Source: Margaritifera margaritifera
Taxonomy: Eukaryota; Mollusca; Bivalvia; Unionida; Margaritiferidae
NCBI GenBank assembly: GCA_029931535.1
Contig: JAQPZY010001178.1
Coordinates: 1 to 64,000, forward strand
Direction: 5' to 3'
DNA: 64,000 nucleotides
The notes under the pieces are model-generated. The model did no database searches. It worked only from the letters and a program-made list of their open reading frames with translations, and was not told the origin of the DNA. The translations under genes and the position numbers were made by a program. Positions 24,120 to 35,000 of this stretch are shown here, one piece after another. Every line of letters begins with the position of its first letter. Position 1 is the stretch's first letter.

Positions 24120-27100
24120 ACCGAGATGTACCTCGAAATTGATGTAGCCTGGGTCCCGGCCTGTAAGCAGCTACAGCACATATGTTACCCTAACCCTAAG
24201 CTTGACTTTAGTCAAAAGTACGATAAGGCACCAGTCTACGAAATCATGCTGTTACTAATCCAAATTCACAGAGGAGTTCCGATGGATAAGTCTTCAGATG
24301 GGATGAACACATGCGAACTTCAGTGGAATAAGCTCACAAGTTTGGAGTCGTCTGTTCCTCGCATCTTTCGTATTCCTTCCAAAAATATTATTTAAGGTTG
24401 TCTGTACAGTACATCGTTATCACTGTGATTGCCACACATGGGTTTAGCAGCACAAGTGTGATGCGTGTTCTGAAATGTTTTCTGTAAACGTAGGCCGGTA
24501 CTATTACTGTGTTAGCAAGAAAACATACCCAAAAAGTTTCAGTGTACTTACTTTTTCATTTTTATCCTACTGCATCAGTAATCAACGTGTGAGGCTTTGG
24601 TCACGGTGAATGATTTTTATTTCCAATCAATGGGTCCGCCAGTGTGCTGGGTATTTAGAGGTGACTTCTGACGGAAGACCCTCGCAAGAGAACGTCCTAT
24701 TACCGCAGCAGTTGAGAAATACGGTAACCGTTGGTAGTATGGTATCAAAGTAAAAAAAAAAAATATATAAAAAATAGGGAAATAATGATATGCAAAGGCA
24801 ACACATTTAATACAGAGTTTCAAAAGTAAATTCATAAATTTAATTGAGGTCTTTGCATGCCGAGTTTCAGTAGATCCATTAAATAATTATTTTTTAAAAA
24901 TATTTATGATGTTCTTGTGTTATATTACATGGCATATTTGTACTTAACTCCAACCCCTATAAACTTAAATTGTATGCCCCATGTCTAGAAAGAACCTATT
25001 ATGAATCTTAAGGCATAACAGTGTTCATTAACTTGACTCTATATTATTGATCTAAGAACTCGCACTGAAACAAAAGTCAAAAGTTTGACAATGCACCCTT
25101 AATGAGCCCCCCACAAGTTAGATAACAGTTTTTGTATTAAAGAGAGCACATGTGAACAATTCTGCTTGTACTGTTTAAATTGTGAAGCAGGCAATTTGTT
25201 GACATTGTGCTCGCATGATTTTATGAATGAAAAGAACAAAATGGCACTGGATATGGTATGAATGGGATTTGATCACTTACTTGAATGTATACATGTAAGG
25301 GAAATCTAACATTGTTTCTTTTACTCTGAATAGAGTATTTCTTCCATCTGTTAAACTTGACAGCTATGTGAACTTCTTGAGTATATGTTGACTTGCAGGT
25401 CTGTGATGCATGATGTCTGGTTCTCTGAAATGCTAAAATTACATGGTAATATGCATGATGCAATAATAGGACATCGTAGTTTAGAGTGTACACAGTTTCT
25501 ACTGTATACTAGCACTGAAGATCTAAGGGACATTGGTGTCTTTTTGAACTATAATTTGCTCCTATTGAGAAACAAGTAAAGCTTTGTTCTAGAGAAAGTG
25601 CCCTCCTGACCCCCAATTCATTGCCAGTGAAGAAATGCCAATGTTCACCAGAGGTACATGGGAGTGGCATAGTCAGATTTGGAGTTTCCTCCCAGACCTG
25701 TTTGCTGACACACATTGTTAAAGCAAATCTTAGAATGTTTTCAATTTTGGAAACACAAGGGCCATTTCAAGCTTTGTCACTTATCTATTTGCACATGAGT
25801 ATTGAATGTAACTCAGAAAAAGAAATAAAATAGGAACACAACATGAGGATTGAAGCTGGCATAGTTGAAACATGCACATTTTTCTTTGTTTCTCCTGCCA
25901 ACTTGATTACATCATATTCTTGGCTGTTCTGGAAAATGGGGAGTGTGTTCTTGATGTGGCTATGCAACACGAGTGTTGTATTCTGTGTTTGATTAGAAAA
26001 CTCAACCCAAACGTTGTGACTTTTTCAACACAAATGCAGTGTAAAGCATCTACTGAAGTCTCATTAGAAGCCAACGATTTTGAACTATGGCTACTTGCAT
26101 GGAAAAGTTGACTCTGATAATGCTCATACCTCCAGACACCACTTCATTTGTCTTGAAATCCTTTCCTCACGTCAGAAATTAACATATCGACATGTGTGGC
26201 AAGCCATCCATTTTTGTATAAGGGATTATGTAACATGATATTTTTTATTTCATACTGTGGTATTAATAAACATATACCTTCATATATAATGAGACATAGA
26301 GTTGTATTAATTTATACTGCATTACTAGTAATGGAAACTGTGGTATTAATAATAAATACTATGAGTTTAATAAAACATGTCTTGGTTTTAAGTGATAAGG
26401 CCAATCCTACCAATATTAGGTGTTTTTCACCTCAATCATTGATATATACTGTAGTTCTCCAAAATGTAAATGGCTTGAATTCTGGGAGAGATTGCAGGGG
26501 TCACACTACTAGGCAAAGTGGGTGACTAAGTTGCAGAAACAATGTAAACTTCACCCTCTTCTATTAGGAAAGCGAAAATGACTTCACCGTGTCATTTTTT
26601 TTAGATCGACACAGAGTGGCAGTACTTTATGGCTTTTGAGATGCTTCCTCAACCAAGCCAAGTAGTTAGTGTTAAGCCCCAGGTGAAATGGAATGCATGT
26701 TTGCCTTGGCAGGTGTTAATATAAATTGTGCAGACAAAACAATCTCATGCACATTCACAGGTTTGTGTTTTAATAGCTGACTGGCCATTAACTCTGCCCC
26801 CTCGCAAGATATCGCTGCTCAGTTTCTGCAGTTTATCATTTGATGATGAAAAATTTGCAACTAGTTTCAAAACTAAATCATCTATATGTAAATAACAATT
26901 TGTATTTTAAGAATAGAATCTTTCTAAATGTATATTTTGACGATTTTAACTGCCATGTTGGATTATTTTCTTCATAAAATCAGTTTGAAATGTAAGTGAA
27001 CCTGCTAAGGGGTAATAATGGTGGACATCGCTGTGTCTTGGAAGAACCTCTTCATTAGACTATCTGTTTTCATAATTCATTGGGCACATAAATTAAGAAA

Positions 27101-28589
27101 TTATACGGTTCATAGAAAGCTAAGTGTAACTATTATGTGATAAAAGATTTAGCTGAAAAATGACAAAATTTTGGTCAGAAACATATGGGACAATGCTATA
27201 TTGTGGAATGGATGATAAGCACTGTAAGTTAAGGTCAAGGTTGTTTTCTTACATCACTCATTTATGTGAAAATTCAAGATAAAGTAGCAAAGAAAAAATA
27301 TATAATACGCAACATTATTACGAATATGTAGACAGTTATTAAAACCACATATTTTCAATCCTATCTAGGGATTAATGTAATGAAGCTAGAAAGTGAGTGG
27401 TCATATAAATAAAATCCCTGTTTCTAAAAATAGATACGTCTACATGGCATGTGTCGCTCCATATTTTCATATGTGTACATAGCTGTATACTGATTCAGTT
27501 ACTTTAATTTTCATTTCATCGTTTCACATAGAGGACATCATTGTAATTATCAATCGGCATAAATAGCTAATCAACTGCCACAAGAACAAGCAATTTAATT
27601 TTTATACTTTTAAAAATTTCACCAAAATAGTAGTCAAAAGATTCACATTTACTGTAGAATCAACTTCCTCAAAATGCAGTTGTAAAGTTGAGATTACTCA
27701 TCAGTGACCATTGTGGTTTGAATCGATGAACACTATAATGTTGAAGACACATGTACATTTGCTCTCATGTGCATGTTTTAGGGGTTGTTTCAAACTTGTT
27801 TAGAACTGTTTGACTGCTGTTTTCTAGTGAAGAAACCACACAAAAAGTTTGTTTTTTAAGTGGCAGTTGCTTAAGTATTTTTACCTATTTGTAATTACAA
27901 TACTGTAATCTAGGTGCTTCTGTCAGTTAAAATTAATTACAGTGTATAGTTTCTGCTATGCTTTTTTTTAAGTCATATGGCCAGAATACATTGCATATTT
28001 CTCCATCTAAACATGCACACTTTGAAGTATGAATACACTGCATATGAGTAATATACATTCATACACTTACAAAATGTATTTATAACATACATTCAACATA
28101 GAGAATTTTCTGCTTGAAGATAAAGTAGTGGTTAAAACCAATGTAAAATGCAAATATGCATAATGAGAAATACAAAAACAGTTAAAATAAGAGAACCAGA
28201 GCACACATACACACACACACACATATATATATATATTGCACTTCTTGCTTTGCTGCCACTTCTCCCAGTTCTGCTCTCACTTCTCCCTATTCCATCCAAA
28301 AGGAGAAGTCACTTCTCCCTACAATTCAAGTGTATCTTGACCACTGAGATCAGAATAAAACTTGTTAACAGCCTTCTGGTTTTTCATTGGTTCGCATGAA
28401 GGTTTGTGTTATTTATTACTGCTGTTTATCTTTACTTATGAAGGTATAAATTAATTAATACAGCAGTATATATCATTAACATCAAGGTAAGATTGAATTA
28501 ATATGGTGTTGTATATAATTAAATACTAACGTATATATGTGTATTGATTAATGCTTTGGTATATATGGTAAATAGAGGATATTTTCTTT
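24120..28589. other. Intergenic, no gene supported
   Basis: This stretch of about 4.5 kb has several short open frames (24126-24395, 25385-25579, 25621-25833, 25872-26111, 26196-26525) without splice partners, domains or compositional support. The sequence at 24126-24395 begins right at the R1 end and may belong to an unrecognised mobile element. A short CA/TA run sits at 28204-28236. Confidence 0.35.
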
Positions 28590-28726
28590 TCATACATTAA
28601 TTCCAGATATATTTCATTCTATGGTACAAAAAATGTAATATGTCAATGAGTGGAGAAACGACGAATTAAAATGTAATTTATTTTTTACCACAGGATGAAA
28701 TATATCTGGTATTTATGCAGGAAAAG
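28590..28726. repeat. Fold-back sequence
   Basis: CCAGATATATTTCATTCTATGG (near 28606) and its inverse CCACAGGATGAAATATATCTGG (near 28690) pair with two mismatches over 22 bases around a loop of about 60 bases. Shorter matching continues outward ('catacatta', 'tatttatg'). It could be a small MITE. Confidence 0.6.
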
Positions 28727-29244
28727 ATAATGTTCTTTTTATTATATACGAAAAACTTGATTCTGATTTAAAGCTTTTATGATTCAGTTCACTCTTCAGC
28801 ACCCACCCACCCACCGCCACTCTTCGATAAGTTCACATCAGTTTTAATTGCATTTTAAAAATATCAGCAATTTGAGAGAACAGTAGGTTTGGGATAACTT
28901 AATATGTTGCAATAGATTAAATTTTTGTCATTTTGTCAACTTTTTTGCTGACCACAAAAGCAAGACCAGTTGAGTGATGCAGCACACTGGATTTTTCTTT
29001 ACATTGTTGTTAGAGAAAGATAACTTCATAATGCAGTAAATGCTGGCAAGTCAAAAAATAATTTCCATACCTGAAAGGTAATGCAGTTTCTATTTATTGA
29101 TCAAGCTCACAAAATGCATGTTTTTCTTGTAGCAAGTATAACTTCTATAGGCACACACATTCAAGCATCACATGGCATGATGGGAAATCTTTTATTTTCA
29201 CATGTCAAAATATAAGAATATATTTTTCACATGTGAAAATGTTA

Positions 29245-30287
29245 CAGTCAAACCTGTCTACAGTGGCCACCCATGGGAAAAGACCAAAGTAGCTTTGTAG
29301 ACAGGTGACCTCTGAAGGCAGGTTCAGCTCTCAAATTTGGTTCATGACAAATACATGTACTATGCACAGAATAGCATTAGCATTATTAGTGGTAGTAGTA
29401 TGCTATCAAGATACATAGATTTAGTTTAGCTATTAGCAACAAGAAAAATAACAAAATAATAAAATAAAAAGTTCCAGTTTAATCCATCATGAACATTGAA
29501 TCGTCACTTATCAGTAGAAATGGTGTTTAAATAAAATTACTAATTGACAGCTTACCTGTGATTGTCAGACACAGGACTGGCTTTTTGTTAGGTCAACTGG
29601 TATAATTAGGCATGAAAACAGGTGTTCTTACTTCAAACAATTGATGGATTTAAGCAGTTGCTCAAACTCACTGAGATAAAAGACGGTCAACTTTTGTGCC
29701 TTTGATGATTAGGGAATCAAAAGAAGCTTCCTGCGGCTATTGTTAGTAGCATGTAAACTGTAAGGGATATCACAAGTGTAGTGTACATGAATCTGTACTC
29801 ATTTGGTGTGATTGTACGTAATCTCTTATAATCTGGATTAATGTTATTCTCAAAATAGGCCATAATATCTCACTTACACTTAATAATCCCTTGGATCTGA
29901 GTTCGCTTGACTACCATTTCTGCTGCTACCACACGACTACTTTGTCCACTATCCAGCAAACGAATTGCTTCAATTCTTTCATGTAAGGACAAAAACTGCC
30001 TTGCTTTCAAAGCCGATATGTTGACACATTTGAGTTTGACAGCATGACTGGACTACGGTAAGTACAATCGAGATATGAAATGCTTGGAGTGGTCACTGCT
30101 GATATGCTCCAGTGACTGCTTAAGGCAGGGTGAAACTAGTATTTGGTTAGGAACCACCTGACCGCTGAAAGCAGGTGACCGTTAAATACAGGGCATTTAT
30201 ATAAGAAATTTGTTGCTGGGAAATTAGAATGACCGTTGTCACCAGGTGACCACTGAACACAGGTGACTATTAGAACAGGTTTGACTG
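29245..30287 (-). mobile_element. Tigger/pogo-type element, 1043 bp
   Basis: The ends are CAGTCAAACCTGT and ACAGGTTTGACTG, inverted copies, each flanked by TA (29243-29244 and 30288-30289). Subterminal words such as 'aggtgacc' and 'caggtgac' recur at both ends. It encodes only the N-terminal DNA-binding part of a transposase, on the minus strand. Confidence 0.88.
29878..30018 (-). pseudogene. Tigger/CENP-B-type helix-turn-helix remnant
   Basis: The minus strand reads LKARQFLSLHERIEAIRLLD then SGQSSRVVAAEMVVKRTQIQ and GIIK, the first helix-turn-helix of CENP-B/Tigger transposases. There is no Met at the expected start (ATA in its place) and no DDE domain. Confidence 0.85.
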
Positions 30288-30367
30288 TATTTAAAAAATT
30301 ATGAAAACTATTGCACCAATCATTTTTTATATTTCATGCTTTAGTATATAATAAAATCCAGATACTA

Positions 30368-30797
30368 CACTATACAGGCCCACCAACATAACATACATTT
30401 ATATGGCTCACTATACAGGCCCACCAACATAATATACATTTATATAGCACACTATACAGGCCCACCAACATAAAATACATTTATATAGCACACTATACAG
30501 GCCCACCAACATAATATACATTTATATAGCACACTATACAGGCCCACCAACATAATATACATTTATATAGCACACTATACAGGCCCACCAAAATAAATTA
30601 CATTTATATAGCACACTATACATGCCCAGCAACATAACATACATTTATATAGCACACTATACAGGCCCACCAGCAAAATATACATTTATATAGCACACTA
30701 TACAGGCCCACCAACATAGCATACATTTATATAGCACACTATACAGGCCCACCAACATAATATACATTTATATAACACACTATATAGGCCCAGCAAC
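30368..30797. repeat. 41-bp tandem repeat, about 10.5 copies
   Basis: The unit is 'cactatacaggcccaccaac' followed by 'ataatatacatttatatagca'. Copies differ at one to four bases. No unique spacers. Confidence 0.97.
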
Positions 30798-30904
30798 ATT
30801 TACTTCCTCAAGAGTTGCCTTGTTTGTTTAGTTGGGTCTTTTTTTCTTTCTTTTTTTAAAATTGCTTTTTAGTGAAAAAAGATTGGATTTTGTATCAATA
30901 TAAT

Positions 30905-31072
30905 GGGATGGGAGCCATAGTAGCTTAGTGGATAGCTTGCAGAACTTGCAACCAGAAGGGTATGGGTTTCAATGGATTAGCCTGGGGCAGTTGCCTTGGT
31001 GTGTCCCTGGCAAGATATTTTGCTATTAATTGCCTTGACGCTAAGTAACCTTCATGTGTTGCTGTGCCAGTA
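30905..31072 (+). repeat. tRNA-derived SINE
   Basis: The tRNA-like head has A box 'tagcttagtggatag' (about 30921-30935) and a decayed B box 'gggtttcaatg' (about 30964-30974). The body has 'gttgccttggtgtgtccctggcaag'. The two-hairpin MITE abuts its 3' side. Confidence 0.65.
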
Positions 31073-31290
31073 CCAAATATACTGTCGATACTTACTTATA
31101 AGTCAAGTCCAACTGCAAAGACCCAGGTTTCCAATCACATAATGTGCTGGCAGATCTGGTCTATGCAGTTTGTTAGGAGTAATCAGTAGAACAAACAACA
31201 TAGACCTTGAACTGCTGGCACATTATGTGATGGCAGATCAGGGTCTATGTTGTTTGCAGTTGGACTTGACTTAAAAGCGAGTATATATGG
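31073..31290. repeat. Two-hairpin MITE, copy 2
   Basis: Flanked by TA on both sides (31071-31072 and 31291-31292). The ends are CCAAATATACTG and GAGTATATATGG. Inside, AAGTCAAGTCCAACTGCAA pairs with TTGCAGTTGGACTTGACTT. The outer stem encloses a first hairpin (GACCCAGGT...AGATCTGGTC, partly decayed) and a second one (CATAGACC...GGTCTATG with CAGATCAGGG). This suggests a Tc1/mariner-type MITE with three-way-junction folding. Confidence 0.85.
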
Positions 31291-31574
31291 TAATGAGACT
31301 GACAATCCCAAACAGATCTGGGTGATACATGAATCAACGATTCCCATTAAACTATCACAGATATCATTATTAGGATTTGATTGGTGCATTGGAGAGAATT
31401 GGAAAACTGAAGGCTTTTATTATTATGTATTCAGTACATATACAAAGAAAAAAGTAGGTTTGTGTTCCTATCAATGATACCAAATTTTCAGATTAATTTT
31501 CGGTTAGAGTATGTTGATATTTGCTGCTTTTGTTAAATATTTTACTTGTAATTCTTTAATTTCTTAATTTACAG

Positions 31575-32026
31575 GTCACATAAGAACAGAACATTTTCTT
31601 CATGATATATCCCTGGAGAACAAAGGAGGAACAAGCATGTAACAGTAATAAAGAAATGGATAACCCAATCCAAAAATCAACAAATATAACTAAATTTTGG
31701 TCTGTGTACAAACAGTGTGAACAAGGAAGGTCTGTTTTTATGCATTCAAATTCATGTTGTCTTCTATGGAATTCAACAGACCCAGATGGGAGCATTAATT
31801 TGAGACAAAGTATTCCTAACACTTGGTCTGTTTACAAAAATATAAGGTCATTCTTTTCACTACCCAGGGTTTATGCAAGTGAGTTAGGTATGGAGACAGC
31901 TATGGATCTTAAACAGCCAATGAATGTACCTTTGAATGACACAGACAGAGAGATTGAGGTAGCCATACAAAAGTATTTAGCCAAGGAAACACCAATGGAT
32001 CGTTTGAAGGAAATGTTCAGTAAAAA
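31575..32026 (+). CDS. TIMMDC1: TIMMDC1 first coding exon
   Basis: The acceptor (tttacag) ends at 31574 and the donor GTAAGG starts at 32027, so a 5' untranslated exon must lie upstream. Coding starts at ATG 31602. The alternative is an in-frame ATG inside the word MDNPIQK. About 85 residues precede the conserved LPRVYA block, far more than in the human protein. Confidence 0.8.
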
Positions 32027-35000
32027 GTAAGGCAACAAAACATTTTGCATGTCTAAAGCAGAAACTTGATGAGAGAGCTTAAAATGAGCATGCATGCTTG
32101 TTGCTAATTTTTTTGTGTTTTGATACATCTACTGGATGTTGATGCATTTCAAAAGCATGCTTCGGGGGTGGACAAATCGGTAGTCTGTGTGCCTGGGACT
32201 ATATAATTTTGTTTTCAGGCTACTTAACTGTAAGGTTCTCAAGCCCGTGGGACTACTGGTTGCATCTAATGCATGTTTTTTTTTAATTAGGCAACCCCCC
32301 ACCCCCAGCTGTTTGTACCCCATCTGTTGATTTTAAAATTGAAAAGCCTGAAGGATGTAACAAAATGAACAAAACTTAGTCATTTCATTCATTAATTTAT
32401 CATTTATAACCCAATTATGTACAGGGGGTCCATAACAATGTCATCTCCTTCATGTGTCAGACCAAACAGAAGTTTCCGATGTAAAAAATGAGCATGCTTA
32501 CTGTCATTTTCCGATCTCTGGAAAAGTCCATTTTCAGTGAAGGGGTGGAGTCTTTGGACTACACATAAATAGAAGGTAAACACTGTGTCATCAGTATTTT
32601 TAATTTCTAGTTCCAGTATTTCCTTATAAAATTGAAAAAATAGAAATGGAAAAAATGTCCTCTCAAATTTGAAAACATGCACAGTAAGTTGTTTCAAGAA
32701 ATGTAAATTTGTTGTACAGATTCATAAAAACACTCACCTAAGTAAATATGGATGCGGTTTTAGCATAGAAACTCACGTTGAGTTTGAAATGTGAAGATGA
32801 CAATGTTAGGGACTCCATGGTGGCAGTCAGATTTGAAATTATAAATTAATGAATGAAATGACTTCAGTTTTATGCATTTTTTATATCTTTCAGGCTTTTC
32901 GTTTTAAAATCTGAAGGGGTTACAAACTGTCAGGGGTTGTTGTTGAATACAGCATAGCAGTAAAGTATAAACTGTGGCATTGTGGTATAAAAACCCACTT
33001 AGGCCTTTTTATCCCGGCTTAACATTTTACTTTCATTTGATTTATTATTTAGGCTACACTGTTTAATTCTTTTATTTATTTTGAACAAATTAAAAACAGA
33101 TTTCTAATGTTTCAAGCATGCATACTTTCTTGTAGCCATGTTGCAAAAACAGTTTCGCTTGATTGTTTGTCAAGTTTAAATTACAAACATTTAAATGCTG
33201 AATGTTTAAAAAAAATTATAAAAAAATCATTGGCCAACAAAATTTCCTGTGGGCTAGCATAGTTTCCCTTTTTTGTAGGGGAGGGGGCCCTGGGGGGCCG
33301 AGTGGTCTAAGGTGCTCGCCTTTACCAATCACTGCCATCTCACCTCTGTCCACGTTGGTTCGAGTCTCAGGTTCGGCCAATGTGGTTATGTGAGAAAGCT
33401 TGCCATTAGCTTCCAGTGGGTCGGTGGTTCTTCCTAGGATTTTCCCGGGTTCATTCTCCACCAGATATACTGGCCACCATGTATAGCCTATCATGTGCTG
33501 ATAAATGGCGTTAAACCCGTAAAACCAAACCTTTTTTGTAGCCCATCAGACTACCACACATATTAGAGTTTTGTTCACCCATGATGCTTACATATATAGT
33601 TTAAACCAAATAGGTTCATGTGATTGGAGTTGAGCAATAGCAACCAGTTAAAAACAAAGTTCACTATAAATTTTGTCTTTCTCTTACACTGAAGTTAAGT
33701 AGTACATGTATATGGCATCAATTTCAATGTGAGTATGTACTGTGTATGTCAGACAGGTTGACTGCAGCCCACTACATTTAAAACAGAATGTACATTTGAA
33801 CTATACAGTCATGGATTATCCTCCTTGCTAAATATCCTAATATGTTTTACTGCCTCTAAAATATGTCTTTCTTTCAGTTTTAGTGTTTCTCCTTTAAATA
33901 CATTACCGTATATACTCATGTACAAGTCAACATTTTTCACTGAAAATTCTATTCGTGTAGGATAGGGGTCGTCTTATAAATGTGACATAAAAAAAATTTG
34001 ATAAATCTAGAGGTCATGTTGGAACTTTAGCTGTTTGCAGTACATAAAAATACTGTCCATTCACATTTTTTTACATTTTCATGTCACTATTTCCATTCAC
34101 AAATGCATATATGGTATGCATTGTGTTTATCCATTTCAGAATGGTATTCATTACATAATACTTGTATCTACAGTTATTGACTATATTTATTACTATATTT
34201 ATAACTATATTTATATACTATATTTATGACTATATTTATTACTATATTTTTCATTCCATTAAAAAGTTTCACTTTATCTTATTAACTTTTTGAGTGTAAG
34301 TTATAGCTAAGATAATTTTAATTTGTATATGATATATAGTGGCAGTCAGATGGGTGACAAACGTTAAGCCTGAATATCTGACAAGCTGCTAGTGCCTTTG
34401 TCAATTACATGATGTTCACACCAATGCCAGTAATAGCATTGGTCATTGATCCATATGTACGGGCACATGTTAGGATTTGAGTGTCATATGGCTATATGTT
34501 AAATGCCTATAGTCCACAGAGCTCTGGTATATATATATATATATTGCACCTTGTCCTGTGATTAAGGTCTATTTTGGAATAGCACTTGATTGATGCAAAT
34601 GTATTAAATACTAAAGGAGATATATACTTTTTGATTACATAAAGAATAAAATTAATGAATCTTACAGTTCAAGGCCATACACAAGATACCTAATAAAGTT
34701 CATTATTAATCGGTCTTTCAGAGATGTTACCATATATATTCCTTATTGTTGTGAATATATATTTTGTTTCAGGACAAATTTCCAAATTCTGTATTATCTG
34801 TTCATCATAATTCTCTTCAGTTTTGTGAGTTTTTCACAATTACTGACATAGCTTTGCACAGCTGAGATTTATTCCTTGTTAAAGTTGGTGAGGTTGTCTT
34901 ACATGGGTCTGAATGGTATTCAGCCAGGTTGATAAGTGCCAGTCTCTGCAGATACAACAGAACTGAAATGACTGGTGTACTCTTTGAAGTCTGCCACCCA

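Noticed and set aside
24126..24395. 89-codon open frame directly after R1 copy D
   Set aside because: No recognised domain, no splice evidence, position at a repeat edge. Left as unknown and not called a gene.
25385..25579. SAM-domain-like string STEDLRDIGVFL
   Set aside because: Only about a dozen residues resemble a SAM helix. The rest of the frame does not fit and no splice sites support it.
30368..30797. CRISPR-like array
   Set aside because: Repeats are head to tail without unique spacers and the genome is clearly eukaryotic. The same applies to 55863-57249.
33285..33370. Functional tRNA gene
   Set aside because: The boxes belong to a SINE head. The anticodon arm and acceptor stem do not pair properly. 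The same applies at 11752, 30905 and 40885.
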